Positions 45,298-54,687 of a stretch of 64,000 bases of DNA are shown here, piece after piece (position 1 is the first letter of the stretch; the number at the start of each line of letters is the position of its first letter). The notes under the pieces are model-generated. The model was given only the letters and a program-made list of their open reading frames with translations, was not told where the DNA came from and did not search any database. The position numbers and the translations under genes are program-made. This DNA is from Erythrobacteraceae bacterium WH01K (GTDB lineage Bacteria; Pseudomonadota; Alphaproteobacteria; Sphingomonadales; Sphingomonadaceae): the NCBI GenBank assembly GCA_027941995.1, contig CP115966.1:2232001-2296000 (forward strand). The letters are read 5' to 3'.

Positions 45298-45720
45298 TTG
45301 CCCGACGCAATCGATCTCGAACAGCTTTGCGCCGACAAGGGTCTGCGCATCACGGAACAGCGGCGGGTCATCGCCCGCGTCCTGTCCGACAGCGACGACC
45401 ACCCCGATGTCGAACTGCTGCACAGCCGGGCCAGCGCCATCGATCCCAAGATCAGCATCGCGACCGTCTATCGCACCGTCCGCCTGTTCGAAGAGGCGGG
45501 CATCCTCGACCGCCACGATTTCGGCGACGGGCGCGCGCGCTATGAACCCGCACCTGAGGCGCATCACGATCACCTGATCGATGTGGAAAGCGGCAAGGTC
45601 GTCGAATTCGTCGATCCCGAGCTGGAGGCCCTGCAGAAGCAGATTGCCGAGAAACTGGGCTATCGCCTCGTCGATCACCGTATGGAGCTTTACGGTGTCC
45701 GCCTCGAACGGGACGACTGA
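45298..45720 (+). CDS. Fur-family regulator (Irr-like)
   Basis: The 140-residue winged-helix protein has SIATVYRTVRLFEEAGIL (recognition helix) and EAHHDHLIDVESGKVVEF. The histidine metal motif HHDH (89-92) is kept, but the CxxC pairs of zinc-structured Fur proteins are absent; the only Cys is Cys11. This resembles the alphaproteobacterial Irr and Fur-like branch that responds to haem or iron. The start is TTG at 45298 with GGGAG eight bases upstream; no ATG or GTG fits the conserved N-terminus. The acyltransferase gene overlaps its end by 26 bases. Confidence 0.9.
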   Translation: MPDAIDLEQLCADKGLRITEQRRVIARVLSDSDDHPDVELLHSRASAIDPKISIATVYRTVRLFEEAGILDRHDFGDGRARYEPAPEAHHDHLIDVESGKVVEFVDPELEALQKQIAEKLGYRLVDHRMELYGVRLERDD

Positions 45721-46666
45721 CATCGACGGGCAGCAGGCGGCCACCGGCCCGCGCCCGAAACGCCGGCACGATCCGCTGCGCAACGAATGGCGCCACCGCG
45801 CCGCCGCGGCAAAGGGCGTGCCGACGCCGCTCAATTTCATGGAATGGGTGCGCTTCTCCATACGGACCGCGCTGATCGGGCTGGCGCTGCTGGTCTTCGT
45901 GCCGCTGCACTACCTTTACCGCGTCTTCGCCTATGGCTCGCCCTTTCCCATGTGGTTCCTCGGGCTGGCCGCACGGATTTCGGGCGCGAAGGTGAAGGTG
46001 CACGGTACGCCGCTGAGGCGCGACGTCTTTTTCATCGCCAACCACGTCTCGTGGCTCGACATCCTGTCGCTGGCAGGCGCGAGCGGGACCGCCTTCGTCG
46101 CCAAGGCCGAGCTGGCCGAAGCGCCCCTTGTCGGCTGGCTGTGCCGGATGAACCGGACCGTCTTCGTGAAGCGCGAGAACCGGCTGGGCGTCGCGGAGCA
46201 GATCAATGCCCTGCGAGAGGCGCTGATGGACAATTGGTCCGTCACCGTCTTCCCCGAAGGCACGACGACCGACGGCCATTCGCTGCTGCCGTTCAAGTCC
46301 AGCATGCTGAGCGTGCTGGAGCCGCCGCCGCCCGGCGTCCTCGTCCAGCCGGTCGTCATCGATTACGGGCCGCAGGCGGAATGGCTGGGCTGGATCGACA
46401 ACGAAAGCGGCGTCAACAATTTCAAGCGCGTGCTCAGCCGCCGGGGCACGTTCGACCTGCACCTGCATTATCTCGACCCGTTCAGTCCCGAGGAGTATCG
46501 CGGGCGCAAGGCCATCGCCGCCAAGGCGCGCGAGGAAATCGAGGCGAAGCTGACCGAGTGCCTCGGCCACGAGGTACGCCCGTTCAAGTTCAACGTCGAA
46601 CCCATCCGCTACAGCGCGCCGGAACTGGCCGCCGATGTTCCTGCCGAAGATCCGCCTGCCGCATAG
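45695..46666 (+). CDS. plsC: 1-acyl-sn-glycerol-3-phosphate acyltransferase-like
   Basis: A membrane acyltransferase of about 323 residues that adds the second acyl chain to lysophosphatidic acid or a similar acceptor. It has an N-terminal membrane helix (RTALIGLALLVFVPLHYLYRVF), the HX4D motif in NHVSWLD, and FPEGTT for the phosphate site. The start is taken as GTG at 45695, with GGAG seven bases upstream, overlapping the Fur-family gene; an internal ATG at 45839 is possible. It is in the series Fur-plsC-miaB. Confidence 0.9.
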   Translation: MSASNGTTDIDGQQAATGPRPKRRHDPLRNEWRHRAAAAKGVPTPLNFMEWVRFSIRTALIGLALLVFVPLHYLYRVFAYGSPFPMWFLGLAARISGAKVKVHGTPLRRDVFFIANHVSWLDILSLAGASGTAFVAKAELAEAPLVGWLCRMNRTVFVKRENRLGVAEQINALREALMDNWSVTVFPEGTTTDGHSLLPFKSSMLSVLEPPPPGVLVQPVVIDYGPQAEWLGWIDNESGVNNFKRVLSRRGTFDLHLHYLDPFSPEEYRGRKAIAAKAREEIEAKLTECLGHEVRPFKFNVEPIRYSAPELAADVPAEDPPAA

Positions 46667-46712
46667 CTGCGGATTGAAGACGCCGCCGCATTCGACTAAG
46701 GGCGGCAGTCTC

Positions 46713-48053
46713 ATGAAACCGACCGACCAACCGCGGACCTACAGGGTCAAGAGCTTCGGCTGCCAGATGAACGTCTATGACGGCGAACGCATGGGCGAGC
46801 TGCTGGCCGAAAAAGGCATCACTCCTGCGCCGGAGGGCGAGGATGCTGACCTGGTGGTGCTCAACACCTGCCACATCCGCGAGCGCGCGGCGGAAAAGAT
46901 CTATTCCGACATCGGCCGCCTGACCAAGGGCAAGACGCAGGAAAAGGCGCCGATGATCGCGGTCGCAGGCTGCGTCGCGCAGGCAGAGGGCGAGGAGATC
47001 ATGAAACGCGCGCCTGCCGTGTCGATGGTGGTCGGCCCGCAGGCCTATCACCGTCTGCCGGAAATGCTCGACAGGGCCGTGGCAGGCGAGCGGGCGACCG
47101 ATACCGACATGCCGCCCATCGCCAAGTTCGACGCCCTGCCCCGCCGCCGCAAGAGCGCGCCGACCGCGTTCCTGACCGTGCAGGAGGGTTGCGACAAGTT
47201 CTGCACCTATTGCGTCGTGCCCTACACCCGCGGAATGGAAATCTCCCGCCCCTATGGTGACCTGGTCCGCGAAGCCCAGGGACTGGTGGAAGCCGGGGCG
47301 AAGGAAATCACCCTACTGGGCCAGAATGTCAGCGCGTGGAGCGGCGAGGACGAGGCAGGCCGCACGGTCGGTCTGGCCGGCCTGATCCGCGCCCTCGACC
47401 GCGTCGATGGATTGAAGCGCATCCGCTACACCACCAGCCATCCGGCCGACATGGACGACGACCTGATTGCCGCGCACGGCGAAGTCGGCAAGCTGATGCC
47501 CTATCTCCACTTGCCGGTGCAATCGGGCAATGACCGCGTGCTGAAGGCGATGAACCGCAGCCACACGGCGGAAAGCTATGTCCGCCTGCTGGAACGCTTC
47601 CGCGCCGCCCGGCCCGACCTTGCCATCAGCGGCGACTTCATCGTCGGCTTCCCCGGCGAGACCGAGGCCGAGTTCGAGGACACGCTGCGGATCGTCGATG
47701 AAGTGCGCTATGCCCACGCCTTCAGCTTCAAATATTCGCCCCGCCCCGGCACGCCTGCCGCGACCATGGACGGACAGGTTCCGATGGAAGTCATGGACGA
47801 CCGGCTGCAACGCCTGCAGGCCGCCATCGGCCGCCACCAGCTCGCCTTCAACGAGGCCAGCGTCGGCAAGACGTGCGACGTCCTGATCGAACGCAAGGGC
47901 CGCCTGCCCGGCCAGTGGCTGGGCAAGACGCCTTGGCTGCAAAGCGCCTGGTTCGAAGGGAATTTCGCGCTCGGCGATGTGGTCGGGGTGGAGCTGGTGC
48001 AGGCCAATCCCAACTCGCTGGCTGCGCGGCCGCGCGAACCCGTGGCTGCCTGA
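46713..48053 (+). CDS. miaB: tRNA-2-methylthio-N6-dimethylallyladenosine synthase
   Basis: The 446-residue radical-SAM methylthiotransferase modifies i6A37 to ms2i6A37. An N-terminal domain with three cluster Cys (SFGCQMN, NTCHIRERA, AGCVAQAEG) precedes the radical-SAM CDKFCTYCVVPYTRG motif and a C-terminal TRAM domain. YLHLPVQSGNDRVLKAMNR is typical of MiaB rather than RimO. It lies 46 bases after plsC. NfuA encoded upstream may supply its clusters. Confidence 0.97.
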   Translation: MKPTDQPRTYRVKSFGCQMNVYDGERMGELLAEKGITPAPEGEDADLVVLNTCHIRERAAEKIYSDIGRLTKGKTQEKAPMIAVAGCVAQAEGEEIMKRAPAVSMVVGPQAYHRLPEMLDRAVAGERATDTDMPPIAKFDALPRRRKSAPTAFLTVQEGCDKFCTYCVVPYTRGMEISRPYGDLVREAQGLVEAGAKEITLLGQNVSAWSGEDEAGRTVGLAGLIRALDRVDGLKRIRYTTSHPADMDDDLIAAHGEVGKLMPYLHLPVQSGNDRVLKAMNRSHTAESYVRLLERFRAARPDLAISGDFIVGFPGETEAEFEDTLRIVDEVRYAHAFSFKYSPRPGTPAATMDGQVPMEVMDDRLQRLQAAIGRHQLAFNEASVGKTCDVLIERKGRLPGQWLGKTPWLQSAWFEGNFALGDVVGVELVQANPNSLAARPREPVAA

Positions 48054-48202
48054 CGGTGCGTGGCGGCCATCGGGCCGTCCCGCGCCGCCTATCGTGACAG
48101 CCAGGTGACTTTCCCCAGCCACCTGCATCGATGCCGCTTGCCAGCCGCCCGTAAGCGCCTACATTCAAGGTCCTCACACGAAAGGACCGCGCCAAGCCGC
48201 AT

Positions 48203-49234
48203 ATGGGCCGTAAACCGACATCCGCCGCCGATCCGGTGATTTCACCCGATCCCGTCCCCAGCCGCGAAATTCGCCGTGCCCGCACGGAAATGTCGTTCGA
48301 CAACCAGTCGCTTCTCGGCCCCCTGTTCGGACAATTCGATGCCAATCTGGTGCAGGTCGAGAATCGCCTCGGCGTGTTCATCGCCGCGCGCGGGGGCAAG
48401 GTCGAGATCGAGGGACCCGAGGACGCCGTCGCCCGTGCGCGCGACGTCTTGCAGAGCATGTATGACCGGCTGGCCCGTGGACAGGATCTCGATGGCGGCG
48501 CGATCGAGGCCCTGATTGCCATGTCGAACGAACCGACGCTGGAAGGGATCATTTCGGGCAAGCAGGACAGCGCCCCGATCATGATCCGCACCCGCCGGAA
48601 AACCATCGTTCCGCGCAGTGCGAAACAGATCGAATACATGCGCAGCCTGTCGCGCGACGACATCATCTTTGCGCTGGGCCCGGCGGGTACGGGCAAGACC
48701 TATCTCGCCGTGGCGCAGGCGGTCAGCCAGCTCATCACCGGCAGCGTCCAGCGCCTGATCCTGTCCCGTCCGGCGGTGGAGGCCGGGGAAAAGCTCGGCT
48801 TCCTGCCCGGCGACATGAAGGACAAGGTCGATCCCTATCTGCGCCCGCTCTACGATGCGCTGTTCGACTGCATGCCGCCCGAACAGGTGGAACGCCGCAT
48901 CGCCAGCGGCGAGATTGAGATCGCCCCCATCGCCTTCATGCGCGGGCGCACGCTGGCCGATGCCTTCGTCATCCTGGACGAGGCGCAGAACACGACGAAG
49001 GAACAGATGAAGATGTTCCTCACCCGCTTCGGCCAGAACAGCCGCATGGTGGTGTGCGGCGACCCCAAGCAGGTCGATATCCCCGGCGGCGACCGGATGA
49101 GCGGACTTGCCGACGCGGTCGAAAAGCTGGAAGGCATAGAAGGCTTCGGAACCGTCCGGTTCAGCGCCGCCGATGTCGTGCGGCACCCGATCGTGGGCCG
49201 CATTGTCGAGGCTTATGAAAGGCCGACCGAGTAA
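48203..49234 (+). CDS. phoH: PhoH-like ATPase
   Basis: The 343-residue protein has an N-terminal KH-like region (ANLVQVENRLGVFIAARGGKVEIEGP) and a RecA-like ATPase domain with Walker A FALGPAGTGKTY and Walker B AFVILDEAQNTTKEQMKMFLTR. PhoH (YbeZ) pairs with YbeY in ribosome and RNA metabolism; ybeY follows with no gap, its GTG directly after the TAA. The ATG at 48203 gives a 20-residue extension before the conserved region. Confidence 0.96.
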   Translation: MGRKPTSAADPVISPDPVPSREIRRARTEMSFDNQSLLGPLFGQFDANLVQVENRLGVFIAARGGKVEIEGPEDAVARARDVLQSMYDRLARGQDLDGGAIEALIAMSNEPTLEGIISGKQDSAPIMIRTRRKTIVPRSAKQIEYMRSLSRDDIIFALGPAGTGKTYLAVAQAVSQLITGSVQRLILSRPAVEAGEKLGFLPGDMKDKVDPYLRPLYDALFDCMPPEQVERRIASGEIEIAPIAFMRGRTLADAFVILDEAQNTTKEQMKMFLTRFGQNSRMVVCGDPKQVDIPGGDRMSGLADAVEKLEGIEGFGTVRFSAADVVRHPIVGRIVEAYERPTE

Positions 49235-49735
49235 GTGGATCTCGATATCGATGTAGAAGACTGGCCGTCCGGCACCGACTGGACCGCCTTGTCCGAACGG
49301 GCCGCAGGCGCCGCGATCTCGGTCGAACCGGCGCTGGGCCATGACCGGCTGACGGCCAGTATCCTGTTCACCTCGAACGAGGAGGTTCACACCCTCAACC
49401 GCGAATGGCGCGGGCGGGACAAGCCGACGAACGTCCTTTCCTTCCCGATGCTGGATCGTGAAAGCCTCCTCGCGCTGGAAGATGGCGACGGACCGCCGGA
49501 AATGCTGGGCGATATCGCCCTGGCGCGGGAAGTCTGCGCGAAAGAAGCGGACGACAAGTCCATCGTCTTGGCCGACCATGCCGCCCACCTTCTCGTCCAC
49601 GGGCTGCTCCATCTCGCCGGCCACGACCATGTCGACAGCGACGCGCAGGCAGAGGCGATGGAAAAACTGGAAATCGAAGCGCTTGCGTTAATGGGTATCG
49701 CGGACCCATATGGGGACCGCAACTTTCAGGAGTGA
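49235..49735 (+). CDS. ybeY: Endoribonuclease YbeY
   Basis: The 166-residue zinc enzyme matures the 16S rRNA 3' end and controls ribosome quality. LNREWRGRDKPTNVLSFPM and the zinc-binding HGLLHLAGHDH (three His) are the family signature. The start is GTG immediately after the phoH stop, so the genes are coupled. corC starts at or just after its stop. Confidence 0.97.
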   Translation: MDLDIDVEDWPSGTDWTALSERAAGAAISVEPALGHDRLTASILFTSNEEVHTLNREWRGRDKPTNVLSFPMLDRESLLALEDGDGPPEMLGDIALAREVCAKEADDKSIVLADHAAHLLVHGLLHLAGHDHVDSDAQAEAMEKLEIEALALMGIADPYGDRNFQE

Positions 49736-49746
49736 CCAAGAGGGCC

Positions 49747-50679
49747 ATGCCCGACACAGACAGCGATAGAAGCTCCGGCGCGGGAGAAGCCGAGAGTAGC
49801 GGCCGGCTGCTGCCCGCAATGCGCCGCTTGCTGCGCCTCGATACAGGGGAGCGTTCGCTCCGCGAGCAGCTGGAAGAAACCATCGACCAGCACGAGGGCG
49901 AGAGCGAGGCCGACGAGGAAGAGCCGTCGAATGGCGACCTGTCCGGTGTCGAGCGCCAGATGCTGCGCAACCTCCTCCATTTCAGCGAACACGATGCCGA
50001 CGACGTGGCGGTGCCGCGCGGAGAGATCATCGCGGTCGAGGCCACCGCCCCGTGGGAAAAGCTGATCGGCATATTCTCCGAACACGGCCATTCGCGCCTG
50101 CCGGTCTATCGCGACCAGCTGGACGACGTGATCGGGATGATCCACATCAAGGACGTCTTCCCCTACCTTGCCACCGGCAAGGTCCCGCCGGACGACTGGA
50201 CCGTCCTGATGCGGCAACCGCTCTACGTACCGCAGGCACGCGGCGCGCTGGACGTGCTGGCCGATATGCGCGCCCGCCGGATGCACCTTGCCATCGTGGT
50301 CGACGAGTTTTCCGGCACGGACGGCATCATCACGATCGAGGACCTGGTCGAGGAAATCGTCGGCGAGATCGAGGACGAGCATGACGAGGCTCCCGTACAA
50401 TGGGTCGTGCCCATCGGCGATGGCATGTGGGACTGCGATGCCCGGGCAGAGCTGGAAGATGTCGCCCGCGACCTCGACCCGCGCCTCGCCGATGTCGAGG
50501 AAGCGGTGGATACGCTGGGCGGCCTGACCTTCATCCTGGCCGAGCAGGTTCCCCCCGTCGGCACGGTGGTGGAGCATTCCAGCGGCTGGAAGATCGAGGT
50601 GCTGGCAGGCGACGAGACCCACGTCACCCGGGTCCGCCTGCACCAGCCGGAACAGGCCGAGGAAGACGAGGAAAGCTAG
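49747..50679 (+). CDS. corC: CorC/TlyC-family CBS transporter-associated protein
   Basis: The 310-residue cytosolic protein has two CBS domains (VPRGEIIAVEA, HSRLPVYRDQLDDVIGMIHIKDVF; DVLADMRARRMHLAIVVDEFSGTDGIITIEDLVEEIVGEIEDEHD) and a C-terminal CorC_HlyC domain (DVEEAVDTLGGLTFILAEQVPPVG). It lacks the DUF21 membrane part, as in CorC. The family is linked to Mg2+/Co2+ efflux. The ATG at 49747 has AGAGG four bases upstream; a GTG at 49732 overlapping the ybeY stop is possible. lnt, its usual next gene, is missing here. Confidence 0.93.
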   Translation: MPDTDSDRSSGAGEAESSGRLLPAMRRLLRLDTGERSLREQLEETIDQHEGESEADEEEPSNGDLSGVERQMLRNLLHFSEHDADDVAVPRGEIIAVEATAPWEKLIGIFSEHGHSRLPVYRDQLDDVIGMIHIKDVFPYLATGKVPPDDWTVLMRQPLYVPQARGALDVLADMRARRMHLAIVVDEFSGTDGIITIEDLVEEIVGEIEDEHDEAPVQWVVPIGDGMWDCDARAELEDVARDLDPRLADVEEAVDTLGGLTFILAEQVPPVGTVVEHSSGWKIEVLAGDETHVTRVRLHQPEQAEEDEES

Positions 50680-50772
50680 GCCCCGGGCGTCTTCGCATCG
50701 TGGTTTCGCGATGTTGGCAAAATCCGCCCGAATACGCCTCGACAACCGCTGGCCTTGCCCTAGATTGCGCCC

Positions 50773-51657
50773 ATGCCCCTCCGCCGATTACCGCCCCTGC
50801 GTGCTCTGGAAGCTTTCATGCGCACTGTTCGCCTCGGTTCTGCACGCGCGGCATCGGAGGAGCTCGGGCTCAGCCCCAGCGCGCTCAGCCGCCGGATCGC
50901 CAGCCTGGAAGAATTCGTCGGCAAGAAACTGTTCACCCGCGCCCGGCAGTCGATGCAGCTGACCGATGAAGGCCACGCCTTCTACGAAGCGGTCGCGCCG
51001 CAATTCGAGGCACTCGCCCGCGCGGTGGAGAGCCAGTCCGACAACATGTCGCTGCTGCGCCTGCGGCTGGGCGTCCTGCCCCTGTTCGGCAGCCAGCGCC
51101 TGTTCCCGCATTTGGGCGAACTGCGCCGCCTGCATCCGCTGCTGCATATCGACATCGATACCGGCGCCCATCTGGAAGCGCGCGTCGGCGACACGCTGGA
51201 TGCCGCGATCATCCTGTCGGAAGGCCCGGAACGCGGGCTGCACGCGATCAGGCTGGACGAGAACAAGGTTCACGCCATCACCAGCCGCGAACTTGCCGCC
51301 TCCATCAGCGACAAGCCGATCGAGGCCGAACTGGCGAAGCAGACTTTCCTGATCCACAACGAGCTGCCTGAAAGCTTCACCGCGTGGAAGGAGGAAATCG
51401 GCCTGCGCGACCTGGAGCCTGTCGCCATCGACCATTACGATTCAGGCCAGCTGATGCTGGAAGCGGCGGCGCAGGGCCTGGGCATCGCGATCATGCATGA
51501 CGACCATCGTCGCAGGGCCGCCGACCCGCGATTGACGGACCTGTTCGATGTCGATGTGGACAGCCCTTACAGCTACTGGTTCGTCTGCAAGCCCACGGCG
51601 CTGGAGGAAAGGCCCGTGCGCCTGTTCCACGACTGGCTGGCAAAGGCCGGGCTCTAG
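50773..51657 (+). CDS. LysR-family transcriptional regulator (GcvA-like)
   Basis: The 294-residue protein begins RRLPPLRALEAFMRTVRLGSARAASEELGLSPSALSRRIASLEEFVGKKLFTR, the LysR winged helix-turn-helix of the GcvA type. An effector domain ends SYWFVCKPTALEERPVRLFHDWLAKAGL. Its stop overlaps the convergent lipase-like gene by four bases. No neighbour is an obvious target. Confidence 0.93.
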   Translation: MPLRRLPPLRALEAFMRTVRLGSARAASEELGLSPSALSRRIASLEEFVGKKLFTRARQSMQLTDEGHAFYEAVAPQFEALARAVESQSDNMSLLRLRLGVLPLFGSQRLFPHLGELRRLHPLLHIDIDTGAHLEARVGDTLDAAIILSEGPERGLHAIRLDENKVHAITSRELAASISDKPIEAELAKQTFLIHNELPESFTAWKEEIGLRDLEPVAIDHYDSGQLMLEAAAQGLGIAIMHDDHRRRAADPRLTDLFDVDVDSPYSYWFVCKPTALEERPVRLFHDWLAKAGL

Positions 51658-52580
51658 GCCCCTTCTTCTTCCTTCGGCGCGTGCGGGCAAAGTGTCGGTT
51701 CGGCACTAGGCCCCGGATGCCGCTTGTCCGCCTCGCCGCATTCGATTTCCGGTTTCGCGATGCCGTTCGGCGCCAGCGCCTCGAACGCGGCGTCGTCGGC
51801 GTAGGCTGCGATCCATGTCAGGCAGTCGGCCAGCCGCCGGATCGAGTGTTTCTCGCCCGCACTGTCCGATGGATTGCAATTGATGACGATGGCTTCCGAT
51901 GCAGGCGGGGCCTTGTATCGCCGCAGGACGCGCAGGAACTCGCCGCGTTCCGTTATCGCGAGCCGGTTCATGTCGCCGCGGCCGGGATCACCGCTGAAGA
52001 AAGGCGAGGTGTTGAACACGAAGGCGCGAACGCCGGGATTGTCGATCGAGATCTGCGTCGCCAATGCCCCGCCCAGCGAATGACCGGTCGTCTCGATCGG
52101 GATGGCGGTATAGCCTTCCGCGTCCAGCGCCGCCCGCTCCGCCGCATAGACCGCGCGTGCCTGGTCGCGCTGCGCATCGCCGAGCGAGCCCGACACGATG
52201 TCGGACGTAGAGCCGAACTCCGTCCCCCGAAACGCGATCACGCGCGCCTTCAGGATGCGGCGCGTGCCCTCGACCGCGTGGCGGTCGAACACGGAATAGG
52301 CGAACCCGCTATTGTCATTCCCGGCCTGCTCCCGCTCGAGGAATGCGTAAGGCAGGGCGGTATAGGTGTCCTCGTCCGCATAGGCGTTGGAACTGAGCAT
52401 GGCGTAGGGATACGCCTCTACCGCCGCTTCGCGCACGAAATCGCACCAGCCGCCCGGCTCGGTCCGGCACGGGCTGCGGGACTGGGTCAGGTCGGGATAG
52501 GCCGTGATGCATCCCGCCAGCAGCGGCAGCACGGCAAGGACGGGCGCGCGGCGAATCAGTGCAGCACGCGCCCGGCCCAT
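51654..52580 (-). CDS. Lipase-like (class 3) putative lipoprotein
   Basis: The 308-residue protein has a lipoprotein signal (VLAVLPLLAGC, Cys24) and an alpha/beta hydrolase fold with ARVIAFRGTE and the nucleophile elbow TTGHSLGGALATQ (Ser168), the class 3 lipase pattern. Two Cys near the N-terminus (SPCRTEPGGWC) may pair. It is probably anchored in the envelope. It starts four bases after the cyclophilin stop, so both share a transcript. Substrate unknown. Confidence 0.88.
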   Translation of the reverse strand: MGRARAALIRRAPVLAVLPLLAGCITAYPDLTQSRSPCRTEPGGWCDFVREAAVEAYPYAMLSSNAYADEDTYTALPYAFLEREQAGNDNSGFAYSVFDRHAVEGTRRILKARVIAFRGTEFGSTSDIVSGSLGDAQRDQARAVYAAERAALDAEGYTAIPIETTGHSLGGALATQISIDNPGVRAFVFNTSPFFSGDPGRGDMNRLAITERGEFLRVLRRYKAPPASEAIVINCNPSDSAGEKHSIRRLADCLTWIAAYADDAAFEALAPNGIAKPEIECGEADKRHPGPSAEPTLCPHAPKEEEGA

Positions 52581-52584
52581 CGGA

Positions 52585-53046
52585 TCAGCTGACGGTCGCT
52601 TTGACGATCTTGCCCGGGTTCGCCGGCGGCTCGCCCTTGGGCAGTGCGTCGACATGGTCCATGCCTTCGGTCACCTGGCCCCATACGGTGTACTGGCCGT
52701 CGAGGAATTCGGTATCGCCGAAGCAGATGAAGAACTGGCTGTTGGCGCTGTCCGGCATCTGCGAACGGGCCATGGAGCAGGTGCCGCGCACATGCGGTTC
52801 GGAATTGAATTCCGCTTTCAGGTCGGGCTTCTCGCTGCCGCCCATGCCGGTGCCGGTCGGATCGCCGCCCTGTGCCATGAAACCGTCGATGACGCGGTGG
52901 AAGATCACGCCGTCATAGAACCCCTCGCTTGCCAGCGCGGCGATACGCTCGACATGGTTCGGGGCAAGATCGGGGCGCAGCTTGATCACGACGTCGCCGC
53001 CATTGCCGTCGCCGGTGTCGAGAGTGAAGGTCAGTGTATCGGCCAT
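52585..53046 (-). CDS. Cyclophilin-type peptidyl-prolyl isomerase
   Basis: The 153-residue cyclophilin catalyses cis-trans prolyl isomerisation. FHRVIDGFMAQGGDPTGTG (catalytic Arg) and QFFICF (active-site aromatic) are present, with VWGQVTEGMDHVD near the end. It has no signal peptide, so it is cytoplasmic (PpiB type). It overlaps no gene but is closely followed by the lipase-like gene. Confidence 0.95.
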   Translation of the reverse strand: MADTLTFTLDTGDGNGGDVVIKLRPDLAPNHVERIAALASEGFYDGVIFHRVIDGFMAQGGDPTGTGMGGSEKPDLKAEFNSEPHVRGTCSMARSQMPDSANSQFFICFGDTEFLDGQYTVWGQVTEGMDHVDALPKGEPPANPGKIVKATVS

Positions 53047-53181
53047 TGGATTGGTCTCCTTTGATGCAATCTTGCCGCGGCCTTAGCGACCCGTGCCGCG
53101 CGCCGCTACCCCGGCAAGCAAGATGGCGTGCCAGCAATCCCCGCGCTTGCTTTTGCGCGCCCGCTGCCTAGAGCGAGGCGC

Positions 53182-54639
53182 ATGACCTCGCCCGAGCCTC
53201 TCGACTACGGCACCAATGTGGCCGATCTCGATCTCGAGGACGCGGAGAGCCGGGGCCGCCCGGACGACCGGATCGACGACGAGCGTCACGACGAGGAAAA
53301 CCGGCTGAAGCCAGCCTATGTCCGCGCGGTCGAGGATGCGCTGGACGCGGGCGACAAGCAGGCGGTCTACGACCTTGTCGAACCGCTGCATCCGGCCGAT
53401 GTGGCCGACCTCCTGGAACTGTTCGACCGCGACGAACGTGCGCAGCTGGCAGTGGCCATCAGCGACCTGATGACCAGCGATGTCGTGGCCGAACTCAACG
53501 ACTTCGTGCGCGAAGACATGATGGAGGCGATGCCCGCCGACGCGGTCGCGCTGATTGCCGAACAGCTGGACACCGACGACGCCGTCCAGCTGATCGAGGA
53601 TCTCGACGAGCCGGAGCAGGCCGCCATCCTGGCGGAAATGGATGCGGGCGACCGCGCCGTCATCGAAAACGCCCTGTCCTACCCGGAAGAAACCGCCGGG
53701 CGCCTGATGCAGCGCGAATTCGTGGCGGTGCCGGAACATCTGAAAGTCGGCGACCTCATCGACATGCTGCGGGCGCAAAACGACCTGCCGACGGAATTCT
53801 TCGAAATCTTCGTGGTCGATGCCGCGCATCACCCGGTCGGCACGTGCAACCTGTCGTGGATCCTGCGCGCGCCCCGCAATGTCGCGCTGACCGATGTGAT
53901 GAAGCGCGACCAGACCCTGATCCCGGTATCGATGGACCAGGAAGAAGTCGCGCTGATGTTCCAGAAATACGCGCTGATCTCCGCTGCCGTGGTGGACGAG
54001 AACGAGCGCCTGGTCGGCCAGATGACGGTCGACGACGTGGTCCACATCATCGCCGAGGAAGCGGGCGAGGATGCACTGCTGATGTCGGGCGCGGGCGAAG
54101 GCGACATCAACGAACCGCTGCGCGACGCCTATCGCAGCCGCGTACGCTGGCTAATCGCAAATCTGGGCACCGCGCTGATCGCCTCGCTGATCATCGCCGC
54201 CTTCGGCGCTGCGATCGAGAAGCTGGTCGCGCTTGCCGTGCTGATGCCGATCGTCGCCAGCATCGGCGGCAATGCCGGCACGCAGACGATGGCCGTGACG
54301 GTTCGCGCCATCGCGATGAACCAGCTGACGCAGGCGAATACGAAGCGCATATTGTGGCGCGAAATGCGCGTTGCGATGATGAACGGTGCGACCATCGCCG
54401 TCCTGATCGGGCTGGCGACCTGGGTGATCTTCAGCCCCATGCTGGGCGGCGTGATCGCAGCGGCTATGATCATCAACGTCGTCGTGGCGGGACTGGCAGG
54501 CGTGCTGGTTCCGGTGATCTTCGACCGGCTGGATACCGACCCCGCCCTCGCCAGCAGCGTATTCGTGACGATGATCACGGACTCCATGGGCTTCTTCGCG
54601 TTCCTCGGCCTCGCGGTGCTGTCCGGACTGGCTGCCTGA
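53182..54639 (+). CDS. mgtE: MgtE-family magnesium transporter
   Basis: The 485-residue Mg2+ channel has an acidic N-terminus, an MgtE N domain (LHPADVADLLELFDRDERAQL), two CBS domains (around 170-290, with LTDVMKRDQTLIPVSMDQEEVA) that sense Mg2+, and five C-terminal membrane helices with MPIVASIGGNAGTQTMAVTVRAI, the pore signature. It closes when cytoplasmic Mg2+ is high. No M-box or mgtL-like leader is seen before it. Confidence 0.95.
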   Translation: MTSPEPLDYGTNVADLDLEDAESRGRPDDRIDDERHDEENRLKPAYVRAVEDALDAGDKQAVYDLVEPLHPADVADLLELFDRDERAQLAVAISDLMTSDVVAELNDFVREDMMEAMPADAVALIAEQLDTDDAVQLIEDLDEPEQAAILAEMDAGDRAVIENALSYPEETAGRLMQREFVAVPEHLKVGDLIDMLRAQNDLPTEFFEIFVVDAAHHPVGTCNLSWILRAPRNVALTDVMKRDQTLIPVSMDQEEVALMFQKYALISAAVVDENERLVGQMTVDDVVHIIAEEAGEDALLMSGAGEGDINEPLRDAYRSRVRWLIANLGTALIASLIIAAFGAAIEKLVALAVLMPIVASIGGNAGTQTMAVTVRAIAMNQLTQANTKRILWREMRVAMMNGATIAVLIGLATWVIFSPMLGGVIAAAMIINVVVAGLAGVLVPVIFDRLDTDPALASSVFVTMITDSMGFFAFLGLAVLSGLAA

Positions 54640-54687
54640 CGGGACCAGCGCCTTGAGGTCGGGGCCGGGCGCCCTATCTTGGAGCCC

